Positions 8,704 through 17,033 of a DNA stretch of 64,000 bases are shown in pieces. Each line of letters begins with the position of its first letter. Position 1 is the first letter of the stretch. The DNA comes from Actinosynnema sp040640215. Its GTDB lineage: Bacteria > Actinomycetota > Actinomycetes > Mycobacteriales > Pseudonocardiaceae. The position numbers were made by a program, and so were the translations under genes. The notes under the pieces were generated by a model, which was given only the letters and a program-made list of their open reading frames with translations, did not search any database and was not told the origin of the DNA. The DNA lies in the NCBI RefSeq assembly GCF_040640215.1, contig NZ_JBFABG010000020.1:1-64000 (forward strand). The letters are read 5' to 3'.

Positions 8704-8742
8704 GTGACGCTCCATATCCGTTGGAGAGCAACCGAAATGTGT

Positions 8743-8967
8743 TCAGGCCACCCTGCGCCGTGGATGCGGGCCGCGGTTCTCGTGCCCGGTCGCGCGGTCC
8801 CCTCGGGCGGGTCGGGATCCCCGTTGGACGATGGAACGCAGGTCCGCGTCGGAGAACCGCAGGTGCTTGCCCACGAACGTGCACGCGATCTCGCGCCGTC
8901 CCGCCATCCGACGCAGCCACGACTCCCGCACCGCCAACAGCCGGGCGGCCTCGGCGGGGGTGTGCAA
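8743..8967 (-). CDS. xis: Excisionase-like helix-turn-helix protein
   Basis: The 74-residue product contains a MerR/BldC-type winged helix: TPAEAARLLAVRESWLRRMAGRREIACTFVGKHLRFS in segments, ending LRSIVQRG. Such proteins bind att sites and steer integrases toward excision. The likely start is TTG 8967 (leading into HTPAEAARLL); no ATG is in frame nearby. It lies 98 bases upstream of int on the same strand, the usual xis-int order. Beyond its start the sequence passes directly into a truncated NB-ARC gene on the other strand, so the rest of the element seems to be missing. Confidence 0.72.
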   Translation of the reverse strand: MHTPAEAARLLAVRESWLRRMAGRREIACTFVGKHLRFSDADLRSIVQRGSRPARGDRATGHENRGPHPRRRVA

Positions 8968-8984
8968 CAGCCTGGCCGGGGCCG

Positions 8985-10184
8985 CGACGATGGCTCCGTG
9001 CGCTCGGTGTCGCCGCCGACGACCTGCCAGGCGAGGCGGCTGAACTGGTCGCGCTCTACCGGACGGTCACCTCGGACAAGGCGGTGGCCGTGCTGGTCGA
9101 CAACGCCCGCTCCGCCGAGCAGGTGCAGCCCCTGGTACCCGCCACAGCGCGCGGCACGATCCTGGTCACCAGCCGTCACCAGCCGTCACCAGCCGTCACC
9201 AGCCGTCACCGCCTCGCCGGGCTGGCCGTCGTGGGATTCCGCCACCTCGACCTCGGCTGCTTCCCCGTGGCCACCGGCGCCGCGCTCCTGGCCGGCCTGC
9301 TCGACGAGGACCGGCAACCTCTGGGCGAGGACCTGCTCCACGCCCTGGCCGCCCGCTGCCACGGGCACCCACTGGCCCTGACCATCGCCGGAGCCCACCT
9401 CGCCGCGCATCCCCGGTGCGACCCGGCTCGCCTGATCACCCGCCTGACCCACCTCGCCGAGGCGTCCGCCGCCTCGGACCCGCACGAGCTGTCCGTCGAA
9501 GGAGTGCTGCAGATGAGCTACGAGGACCTTGACCCCACCACCGCCCGGCTCTACCGCGGCCTAGCCGAGCACCCCGACGCCGAGTTCACCGCTGAGCCGC
9601 TCGCCGCCGGGCTCGACGTGGCGGTCAGTGCGGTCGACCGCGGACTCGGGCGGCTGGTGGAGGCCAACCTCGTCACCGAGACCGGCGACGAGCGCTACCG
9701 GCTGCACGACGTCCTGCGCGAGCACCTGCAAGCCCTCGCTGACCAGGACGACCAGGGCGAGCGACTGGCGGTCCGTCGCCGGATGATCGAGTGGTACCTG
9801 CGGCGCACAGCAGCAGCCGACAAGGTCATCAACCCTTTCCCCCGCCGGTTCAGCGACGCCTACGCCGACCTCGACACCGGCATGTTCGACGACGCCAAGG
9901 CCGCCTTGGACTGGGCCGACACCGAACGTGCCAACCTCCTCGCCGCGCAGCAGGTCGCCGCCGACCAGGGCTGGACGGAGCCGGTGTACCAGTTCGGCGA
10001 GGTCCTGTGGAACCCGCTGCGCCCCAACTACACCGCCGGTGAGCTGGTGAGCTCGCAGTTCCTCGGGGCCAACGCCGCCGCCGACGCCGGGTACATCCTG
10101 GAGGTCGTCTGCCGCACCCGGCAGGGCTTCGGCGAGACCAACCTCGGCCATCACGAAGCCGCCGTCGCCATCTCCTCGCGCTGA
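8985..10184 (+). pseudogene. NB-ARC/TPR regulator, truncated at both ends
   Basis: The frame begins RWLRALGVAADDLPGEAAEL, then AVLVDNARSAEQVQPLVPATARGTILVTSR, the Walker B and sensor region of STAND/NB-ARC ATPases, then HPLALTIAG and a winged-helix segment (YRLHDVLREHLQ). The C-terminal part is the start of a helical repeat region. The P-loop that should lie about 60 residues earlier is absent: the sequence before 8985 belongs to the excisionase region. At 10181 it runs into a response regulator fragment. A 30-bp in-frame tandem expansion interrupts SRHRLAG. It cannot be a working ATPase. Confidence 0.75.
9171..9210 (+). repeat. 10-bp tandem repeat, 4 copies
   Basis: Four exact copies of AGCCGTCACC lie inside the NB-ARC frame. 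One copy would give the family sequence VTSRHRLAG; the three extra copies add ten residues without breaking the frame. This is consistent with replication slippage in a gene no longer under selection. Confidence 0.9.
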
Positions 10185-10579
10185 CCACGTTCGACCTGGA
10201 CGACTATTTCTTCGGCGCGCTGGCCGCCGGTTTCCTGCTCAAGGAAAGCGATCCCGCCCTTGTCCTGGACGCGGTGCACAGCCTGCACGAGGGCCGGGGG
10301 CTGATCGACCCGAAGGTCACCGGACGGCTCATCGTCCGCTTCGCGCGGTTGTCACCACGGCCCGTGCCCAGCCACGTCGACCAGCTCACCCCGCGCGCGC
10401 ACGAAGTGCTGGCGCACGTCGTCCGGGGTCTGAGCAACGGCGAGATCGCCACCGCGCTGACGATCGAGGAGGGCACCGTCAAAACGCATGTGGCGCGCAT
10501 CCTCACCAAACTCGGCGTGCGCACCCGCGTGCACGCGGTGATCTACGCCTACGAGCAAGGCCTGGCCGCCGACCGGTGA
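10181..10579 (+). pseudogene. NarL-type response regulator lacking its N-terminus
   Basis: The frame opens with LTTFDLDDYFFGALAAGFLLKESDPALVLDAV, the second half of a receiver domain that includes the conserved Lys (FLLK). It continues to a LuxR-type helix-turn-helix (LTPRAHEVLAHVVRGLSNGEIATALTIEEGTVKTHVARILTKLGVRTR, seen in order). The phosphorylatable Asp and the first receiver half are missing because the sequence joins the NB-ARC remnant at 10181. A downstream ATG at 10274 could still express an isolated DNA-binding domain. Confidence 0.72.
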
Positions 10580-10626
10580 GGAGCCTGGCCGTCGACCGGT
10601 GAGGAGCCTGGCCGTCGACCGGTGAG
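10561..10626 (+). repeat. 23-bp tandem repeat, about 2.9 copies
   Basis: The unit begins CCTGGCCG(C/T)CGACCGGTGAG. The first copy contains the last codons and stop of the response regulator fragment, and the other two follow it in the intergenic space. It is followed by short GGCCCGGGT repeats. Confidence 0.85.
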
Positions 10627-10758
10627 GCCCGGGTAAGGCCCGGGTGCGGCCCGGTTGGCGTTCGCGCTGGTCAGCGGTACAGGGTAGGGCCTGCCATACC
10701 TCGGAAATCACGGCACCCACGGTGGGTCCGCCGGTCCCGGCGAGGAAGAGTCCGCCCC

Positions 10759-11511
10759 ATGGTTCTGGTGCGGGATTCGCGAGTGGTCGGGACGGACATC
10801 GTCTCGCTGACCGATGTGACGAAGGTGTACCCCGGTCAGACCGGGGTGCGGGCGCTCGACGGCGTGACGGTCGGGTTCGCCAAGGGGTCGTTCACCGCGG
10901 TCATGGGTCCGTCCGGATCCGGCAAGTCGACGCTGCTGCACTGCGCGGCCGGGTTGGACCGGCCGACCGCCGGCCGGGTGGTGCTGGCCGGGCAGGACGT
11001 CGGCGCGTTGCGGGAACCGAAGCTGACCACGGTGCGGCGTCGGCACGTCGGGTTCGTGTTCCAGTCGTTCAACCTGGTGGACGCGTTGTCGGTGTGGGAC
11101 AACGTCCTGCTGCCGCAACGGTTCTCGGGCACCAAGCCGGACGAGGCGTGGGCACGCGAAGTGCTGACGCGGGTCGGTCTCGGCGGGCGGGAGAAGTCGC
11201 GGCCCGGTGAGTTGTCCGGCGGGCAGCAGCAGCGGGTGGCGTTGGCGCGGGCGCTGGCCGGACGACCGGAAGTGATCTTCGGTGACGAGCCGACGGGCGC
11301 GCTCGACCTGTCAACGGGACGCGAGGTGCTGGCGTTGCTGCGTCGTTTCGTGGACGAGTCGGCTGCGACGATCGTGATGGTGACCCACGATCCCGCCGCG
11401 GCGGCGTGGGCCGACCGCGTGGTGTTCCTCGCCGACGGCAAGCTCGCCGGCGATCTGGTCTCGCCGACTGCCGAACTGGTCGCCGCCCGGATGACGGAGC
11501 TGACCCGATGA
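10759..11511 (+). CDS. ABC transporter ATP-binding protein (MacB/LolD type)
   Basis: The 250-residue ATPase has Walker A GPSGSGKST, Q-loop FVFQSFNLVDALSV, signature LSGGQQQRVALARAL, Walker B VIFGDEPTGALD and the switch His in VMVTHDP. The GALD form is typical of LolD/MacB-like exporters. It is coupled to the FtsX-type permease that follows (ATG overlaps the stop), and a two-component system comes next. Such modules often confer resistance to, or sense, cell-envelope-active peptides. It starts at ATG 10759, about 130 bases after the tandem repeats. Confidence 0.93.
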   Translation: MVLVRDSRVVGTDIVSLTDVTKVYPGQTGVRALDGVTVGFAKGSFTAVMGPSGSGKSTLLHCAAGLDRPTAGRVVLAGQDVGALREPKLTTVRRRHVGFVFQSFNLVDALSVWDNVLLPQRFSGTKPDEAWAREVLTRVGLGGREKSRPGELSGGQQQRVALARALAGRPEVIFGDEPTGALDLSTGREVLALLRRFVDESAATIVMVTHDPAAAAWADRVVFLADGKLAGDLVSPTAELVAARMTELTR

Positions 11512-13988
11512 TGACTTTCAAGCTGGCCATCGCGAGCGTGCGGCGACGTCTCGGCGCGTTCGTCGGCACCTTCCTGACCGCGTTCCTGGCCGTCGCGCTG
11601 ATCTCGGGCAGCGGCCTGCTCCTCTACTCCGTGCTCACCGCCGGACCTGGCGGTGACCGGTTCGCCGCGGTCGACGCGGTGGTCGCGGCGGACCGCGAGA
11701 TCGAGTTGACGACCACCGAGGACAAGGGTGACAAGACCAAAACCAAGACCAAGACCGAGCGGCTGACCGGCGCGCAGCCGTTGCCCGCCGATCTCGTCGA
11801 CACCGTCGCCGCGACACCGGGCGTCCAGACGGCGGTCGCGGACGCGGCGTTCCCGGTCGCGCTGGACTTCCAGGGCACGCCGGTCAGGGCACCGGAACGT
11901 GCGTCCGTCGTGGCCCACGGCTGGGTCTCGGCCCCGTTGACCCCTTACGTCCTGCGTGACGGCACCGCGCCCACGACCGGTGAAGTCGCGGTCGGCGCGG
12001 AACTCGGGCTGACGGTCGGGCAGAACGTCCGCCTCACCACCAAGACCGGCGCACGGGACGTCAAAATCTCGGGTGTCGTGACCGGCGGCGTGCCGGGACA
12101 GGCGGCGGTGTTCGTGGCCGATCGGCAGGTCGACGAGCTGTCCGGGCTGACCGGGCCCACGGCGGTCGCGGTCGTGCTCGCTGCGGGTGCGGATCGGGCA
12201 CAGGTCGTCGCCGCGATCGAAAAGCAGCTCGAATCGGTACCGGTGCACACCGGCGCGGACAAGGTGAACGCCGACCTGCCGGGTGCGGTGCCGGACTACA
12301 TCGGCGCGATCTCCATCTTCGGGTTCGTCCTCGGCATCACGGGGTTCGCGGCAGTGTTCGTGCTCACCGGCACGGTGTCGCTCGCGGTCCGCCAACGGCT
12401 GCGGGAGCTGGCCCTCCTCCGCACGGCCGGTGCAACCCCGCGTCAACTACGCCGACTGCTCGGCACGGAAATCGCCCTGGTCACCCTCGTGGCCACGGTG
12501 CCGGCGCTGCCGATCGGCGTGGTGGTGGCGCACCTGGTGGCCGGTCGGTTCCGCGAGCTGGGCGCGGTGCCCGCGCAGTTCACCGTGGCGATCAACCCGA
12601 TGGTGCTGATCGCCGCCGCGGTGATCGGGCTGCTGGCGACGCTGCTGGCCACTTCGGTGGCGGCACGACGGGCGGTGCGGATCGCGCCGACGCAGGCGCT
12701 GCGGGAGACGGTCACCGCCGCACACGGCAGCCGGGTGCCGCGGATCGTGGCTGCGGCCGTGCTCACCGCCGGCGCTGCCGCGGTGCTCGGTCTGGTGCCG
12801 CTGGGCGGGAACCTGGGCATGGGCATGGGTTTCGTCTCGTCCGCCCTGCTGCTGTGCGCCGCCGCCGCGCTCGGCCCGATCCTGGTCGGCGGCCTGACGG
12901 CAGTCGTATCGCGGCTCGTCGGGCTGACCGGCGTGCTCGGCCGCATCGCCGGTGCCATGACCCGCGCCGAGAGCCGCCGGGTCGTCGGCGTGGCCATCCC
13001 GTTGACGCTGATGTTCGCGATCAACGCCACCATGCTGCTCAACGGCGACATCCTCACCGAGGTGACCGCCGACCAGCAGGCCGCGCGCACCGCGCGGGCG
13101 ACCGTCCAGGTGGCCGCGACGAACGCGCCCGGCCTTCCGCTGGCCACCGCCGAACAGGTCGCCGCGCTGCCGTCGGTGACCGGATCGGCGCTCACCGTCG
13201 GCACCAGGATCGTGGTCGACGAGGAAGGCAAGCCGGAGGACTACCCGGCGCAAGGCCTGCGGTCGTCCGGCGAGTCCGCGCTGGACCTCGGCGTCACGGC
13301 GGGGAACCTGGACGACCTGGCCGCCGACTCGGTCGCGGTGAGCGGTCCGCTCGCCGAGCGGCGGAGCTGGAAGATCGGTGACCGGCCGACGTTCTGGCTG
13401 GCCGACGGCACCCGCACGACGTTGACCGTGGTGGCCGTGTACGAGCACTGGCGTGGTTTCGGTGACCTGGTGGTGGACGCGGAACTGGTCGCGGCGCACG
13501 ATCCGCGTGGCCTGGTCGGCGCCGTCTACCTGCGTGGCGAGCCGGATCTGGCGGGTTTCCCGATGCTGGCCGCCGCCGGACCGGGCGCGGTGGAGGCGGA
13601 GAACCAGCAGGCCGCGTGGGAGCTGATGGTGGCCGTGTCTCTCGGCTTCACCGCGATCGCGGTGGTCAACACGTTCGCCATCGCCACCGGTTCGCGCCGG
13701 CGCGAGTTCGCCGAGCTGCGGCTGACCGGTGCGACGTCACGGCAGCTGCACCGGCTGCTCGACCGGGAGGCGTTGATCACCGTGGCGGTCGCGCTGGTGC
13801 TCGGCTGCCTGATCAGCGGGATCGTGGTGAGCGCGTTCAGCGTGGCCCAGGACGGGCAGTGGCGGCTGTTCGTCGACCCGCTGTGGTACCTCGGGATGAT
13901 CGCGGGCGTCGGGGTGCTCGGTCTCGTGGCAGGCGCGGTGCCCGCCCGCGTCGTGGTCCGACTGCGGTCCCTGCCCCAGCTAGGTTGA
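11508..13988 (+). CDS. FtsX-type ABC permease
   Basis: The 826-residue permease has an N-terminal membrane helix (FVGTFLTAFLAVALISGSGLL), a large extracytoplasmic domain, and an FtsX core with three helices near residues 260-400 (FVLGITGFAAVFVLTGTVSLAVRQRLRELALLRTAGATPRQL, in segments). Further central helices follow, then a second extracytoplasmic domain and a C-terminal FtsX core (AIAVVNTFAIATGSRRREFAELRLTGAT). This duplicated layout is typical of BceB-like or actinobacterial MacB-type permeases that work with one ATPase. The start ATG 11508 overlaps the ATPase stop. The substrate is unknown. Confidence 0.9.
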   Translation: MMTFKLAIASVRRRLGAFVGTFLTAFLAVALISGSGLLLYSVLTAGPGGDRFAAVDAVVAADREIELTTTEDKGDKTKTKTKTERLTGAQPLPADLVDTVAATPGVQTAVADAAFPVALDFQGTPVRAPERASVVAHGWVSAPLTPYVLRDGTAPTTGEVAVGAELGLTVGQNVRLTTKTGARDVKISGVVTGGVPGQAAVFVADRQVDELSGLTGPTAVAVVLAAGADRAQVVAAIEKQLESVPVHTGADKVNADLPGAVPDYIGAISIFGFVLGITGFAAVFVLTGTVSLAVRQRLRELALLRTAGATPRQLRRLLGTEIALVTLVATVPALPIGVVVAHLVAGRFRELGAVPAQFTVAINPMVLIAAAVIGLLATLLATSVAARRAVRIAPTQALRETVTAAHGSRVPRIVAAAVLTAGAAAVLGLVPLGGNLGMGMGFVSSALLLCAAAALGPILVGGLTAVVSRLVGLTGVLGRIAGAMTRAESRRVVGVAIPLTLMFAINATMLLNGDILTEVTADQQAARTARATVQVAATNAPGLPLATAEQVAALPSVTGSALTVGTRIVVDEEGKPEDYPAQGLRSSGESALDLGVTAGNLDDLAADSVAVSGPLAERRSWKIGDRPTFWLADGTRTTLTVVAVYEHWRGFGDLVVDAELVAAHDPRGLVGAVYLRGEPDLAGFPMLAAAGPGAVEAENQQAAWELMVAVSLGFTAIAVVNTFAIATGSRRREFAELRLTGATSRQLHRLLDREALITVAVALVLGCLISGIVVSAFSVAQDGQWRLFVDPLWYLGMIAGVGVLGLVAGAVPARVVVRLRSLPQLG

Positions 13989-13992
13989 CCAG

Positions 13993-15228
13993 GTGTTCCC
14001 GCAAGCGGCCAGAGGACTGGCGCACCTGCTGGCCGGCCTGGTGATCGGACCCGCGTCCTTCCTGTGGGCGCTGGCCACCACGCTCGCCACCGCCCTGCTG
14101 TCGTTCACCTACCTCGGACCGCCGATGTTCCTGTCGGTGACGTGGGTGAGCAGGCGGATCGCCCGGCTGGAGCGGCGGCGCGCGGGGTGGGTGCTCGGCC
14201 GGGTGATCGGCGATCCGTACGAGCCGGTGACCGGGAGGAACCCGTGGACTCGCGGCCGCGCGGTCATCCGGGAACCGGCGACGTGGCGCGACCTGGCGTG
14301 GCTGCTGCTGTCGTTCCCGGTCGGCCTGGCGACCGGACTCGTCGGCGTGGTCGGCGGGGTGGTGGAGCTCGGCACGATCGTCGCACCGGTATGGCTGTGG
14401 GCCGTGCCGAACCCGCACCTGTACCCGGTGGCGGACTGGCTGTTCAACACCGTCGGAGGTCGGTTCGTGCTCACCGCGTTGGGGCTCGCCGCGCTGCGGC
14501 CGGTGTCGTGGCTGGTCGGCCGGATGTCGCGGCTTCAGGCGTCGATCGCGGCCCGGTTGCTGGAGGCCGGGCCACGGGCACGGCTGCGGCAGCAGGTCAG
14601 CACGCTGCGGGCGACCCGGCTGCGGGTGGTGGACGCGCAGGCCGCCGAACTGCAACGGATCGAACGCGATCTGCACGACGGCGCGCAGGCCCGGATCGTG
14701 GCGGCGGGCATGACCCTCGCGTTGGCCGATCGCAAGATGCGTGCCGCGGGACTGGCGGAGGACACCGCGCGTGCGGACCTGCTGACCGCGCGGAGGCAGT
14801 TGGACGAGGCGCTCGCCGAGCTGCGGCGGTTGGTGCGCGGGATCTACCCGCCGATCCTGACCGACCGTGGCCTGGCCGCCGCGTTGACGGCGTTGGCGGG
14901 TGACGCGCCGTTCAGCGTCGTGGTGGACGCCGACGAGCTGGGCGACCTGCCGGCGGCCGTGGAGTCGGCGGCGTACTTCGTGGTCGCGGAGGCGTTGGCG
15001 AACACGGTCAAGCACGCCGAGGCGGACGAGTGCGTGATCGAGCTGCGCCGGTCGGACGAGCTGTTGGCGCTGGTCGTGCGGGACGACGGGCGGGGCGGGG
15101 CAGACCCGTCCGGCTCGGGTTTGGACGGGTTGCGGCGTCGCGTCGAGGCCTTGGACGGCACGATGGGGGTCACCAGTCCACCGGGTGGACCCACCACCGT
15201 TCTCGCGGAGTTCCCATGCGCATCGTGA
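13993..15228 (+). CDS. NarL-family sensor histidine kinase
   Basis: The 411-residue kinase has four or five membrane helices in the first 175 residues, then a HisKA_3 dimerisation segment with the phospho-acceptor His near residue 228 (ERDLHDGAQARIV), and a HATPase domain (AEALANTVKHA, VRDDGRGGADPSGSGLDGLRRRVEALDG). No large sensor domain is present, so it is an intramembrane-sensing type. It begins at GTG 13993, five bases after the permease, and its end overlaps the response regulator. It probably controls the adjacent ABC exporter, as in BceRS/LiaRS-like modules; that is inference from context. Confidence 0.92.
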   Translation: MFPQAARGLAHLLAGLVIGPASFLWALATTLATALLSFTYLGPPMFLSVTWVSRRIARLERRRAGWVLGRVIGDPYEPVTGRNPWTRGRAVIREPATWRDLAWLLLSFPVGLATGLVGVVGGVVELGTIVAPVWLWAVPNPHLYPVADWLFNTVGGRFVLTALGLAALRPVSWLVGRMSRLQASIAARLLEAGPRARLRQQVSTLRATRLRVVDAQAAELQRIERDLHDGAQARIVAAGMTLALADRKMRAAGLAEDTARADLLTARRQLDEALAELRRLVRGIYPPILTDRGLAAALTALAGDAPFSVVVDADELGDLPAAVESAAYFVVAEALANTVKHAEADECVIELRRSDELLALVVRDDGRGGADPSGSGLDGLRRRVEALDGTMGVTSPPGGPTTVLAEFPCAS

Positions 15229-15860
15229 TCGCCGAAGACCTGCTGCTGCTCAGGGACGGCCTGGTGCGGATGCTGACCGCCACCGGGCACACCGTGGTCG
15301 CGGCCGTTGACAACGCGCCGGACCTGGAGCGGGCCGTGCTCGAACACCGGCCTGATCTGTCCATTGTGGACGTCCGGTTGCCACCGGGTTTCCGGGACGA
15401 AGGGCTGCGCGCCGCGCTGTCGGTGCGCAGGCAGGACCCGAAGGCGCCGATCCTGATCCTGTCGCAGTACGTCGAGCGCACGTACGCCACCGAACTGCTG
15501 GCCGACGGCAACGGCGCGATCGGCTACCTGCTCAAGGATCGCGTGACCGCACTGGACGAGTTCCTGGACGCCCTGGAACGGGTGGCGGCCGGCGGCACGG
15601 CGATGGACCCGGAGGTGATCCGCCAGTTGTTCGCCCGCAACACCCGGGACCAGCGGATCACCGCCTTGACCGCCCGTGAACGCGAAGTGCTGGCGTTGGT
15701 GGCCCAAGGTCTGTCCAACTCGGCCATCTGCGCCGAACTCGTCCTCGCGCCGCCGTCGGTGGAGAAGCACATCAGCAACATCCTGACCAAGCTCGACCTG
15801 CCGCCGGCGGACAACTCCCACCGGCGCGTCCGAGCAGTCCTGGCCTACCTGAACCAGTGA
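15216..15860 (+). CDS. LuxR/NarL-type response regulator
   Basis: The 214-residue regulator has a receiver domain with phospho-acceptor Asp near residue 52 (LSIVDVRLPP), the conserved Lys in GYLLKDRV, and a LuxR helix-turn-helix (LTAREREVLALVAQGLSNSAICAELVL, then VEKHISNILTKL). ATG 15216 lies inside the kinase gene, a 13-base overlap that shows translational coupling. It completes the ABC exporter/two-component operon. Confidence 0.93.
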   Translation: MRIVIAEDLLLLRDGLVRMLTATGHTVVAAVDNAPDLERAVLEHRPDLSIVDVRLPPGFRDEGLRAALSVRRQDPKAPILILSQYVERTYATELLADGNGAIGYLLKDRVTALDEFLDALERVAAGGTAMDPEVIRQLFARNTRDQRITALTAREREVLALVAQGLSNSAICAELVLAPPSVEKHISNILTKLDLPPADNSHRRVRAVLAYLNQ

Positions 15861-16062
15861 CTAGCCGGCGTTCACCGCGGTGACGGTGAGCTGGTTCCCG
15901 AACCGACTGACGTCGCCGGCGCAGCCGTACTGGTCGGACATCGGCAGGTCCAGCGCTTCGGTCTCGTCCGGCGGGTAGACGCGGAGGTTCGCCACGGCGG
16001 TCTTGCGGCACGTGTCCGGGTCGTAGTTGTCCACCTGGCCGAGGCCGACGTCCGCGGACGCC
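15861..16062 (-). pseudogene. DUF4232 protein, C-terminal fragment
   Basis: The minus strand reads LGQVDNYDPDTCRKTAVANLRVYPPDETEALDLP, then YGCAGDVSRFGNQLTVTAV and a stop at 15861. This is the end of a DUF4232 domain, a secreted actinobacterial family of unknown function; the two Cys would form its disulfide. The N-terminal two-thirds and the signal peptide are missing: at about 16062 the sequence changes to the GC-rich leader of the next operon. The edge probably marks the boundary of inserted accessory DNA. Confidence 0.68.
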
Positions 16063-16169
16063 GCCGCGCATGCCCCGCTCGAAGTCCCCGAAACCGACCG
16101 CCGGCGCACCGACCGCGACCGCGCCCGCCCGGTCCGGTGCGCGGGGGTCCGCCGCCGGGTCGGGGGGGC

Positions 16170-16982
16170 GTGGTCACCGGTCCGGTGAAACGCCCCAACG
16201 GGATGGACTACCACCCCCGGTTGCTGTCCGGGATGCCGGACGTGACCGCGTTGCGGCGGTTGCGTGACGCCGGGGTCTCCGCCCTGTTGTACGGACCGCC
16301 CGGCACGGGCAAGACCAGCGTGGTGGAGGCGGCGTTCCCGGACTGCGTCACGGTGCAGGGCGACGGGGACACCGTGGTCGCCGACTTCGTGGGCGACTAC
16401 ACCAAGACCCCGGACGGCGAGTTCGTGTTCGTGCACGGTCCGCTGGTGCGCGCGATGCGCGAGGGGGTGCCGTTGTTCGTCGACGACGCGACCCTGACCC
16501 CGCCGACAGTGCTCGCGGTGGTCTATCCCGCGATGGACGGACGCCGCCAGATCATCATCAAGGCCAACGGCGGCGAGCTCGTCACCGCCGCGCCGGGGTT
16601 CTACGTGGTCGCCGGACACAACCCCGGCGTGCACGGGGCGGTGCTCACCGACGCCCTGTCGTCCCGGTTCTCCGTGCAGGTCCAGGTGTCCTCCGACTAC
16701 GACCTGGCCGACCAGTTGGGCGTGGACAAGAAGGCGGTGCGGGTGGCGCGCAACCTCGCGACCCGGCAGGAACGGGGCGAGGTCGGGTGGGCACCGCAAC
16801 TACGTGAGTTGTTGGCGTTCAAGAAGATCGCCGCCGTGTTGGGCGCGGACGCCGCCGCCGGGAACCTGGTGGGCATCGCGCCGGAAGAGGACCGCGCCAC
16901 CGTCGCCGCCGTGGTGCGCGACGCGTTCGGCCGCACCGTCGCCCCACTCGCCCTCGGTGCCCGCATCACCCCGAAACCCTGA
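16170..16982 (+). CDS. MoxR/CbbQ-type AAA+ ATPase
   Basis: The ATPase has 270 residues from GTG 16170 (or 259 from ATG 16203). Walker A is YGPPGTGKTSVVE, Walker B is VPLFVDDATL, and sensor 1 lies in FYVVAGHNPG; the arginine-finger region reads LSSRFSVQVQV. The DDA form instead of DEI is unusual. MoxR-type ATPases work with VWA proteins as chaperones or metal-insertion machines that remodel partner proteins. The VWA gene follows 51 bases downstream. No nuclease or toxin domain is attached. Confidence 0.85.
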   Translation: MVTGPVKRPNGMDYHPRLLSGMPDVTALRRLRDAGVSALLYGPPGTGKTSVVEAAFPDCVTVQGDGDTVVADFVGDYTKTPDGEFVFVHGPLVRAMREGVPLFVDDATLTPPTVLAVVYPAMDGRRQIIIKANGGELVTAAPGFYVVAGHNPGVHGAVLTDALSSRFSVQVQVSSDYDLADQLGVDKKAVRVARNLATRQERGEVGWAPQLRELLAFKKIAAVLGADAAAGNLVGIAPEEDRATVAAVVRDAFGRTVAPLALGARITPKP

Positions 16983-17033
16983 CCCCGGACCACCCGTCAG
17001 ACCGACCGCGACCGTCGCGAAAGGACCGAAACC

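Noticed and set aside
9171..9210. Short tandem repeats considered as a CRISPR
   Set aside because: The units are only 10 bp, contiguous and without spacers; no cas genes are in the window.
7413..16060. An attR copy of the tRNA-Val(CAC) 3' end
   Set aside because: I looked for the T-arm and acceptor sequence downstream of the integrase and saw no repeat; the other tRNA-Val resembles it only as a homologous tRNA.
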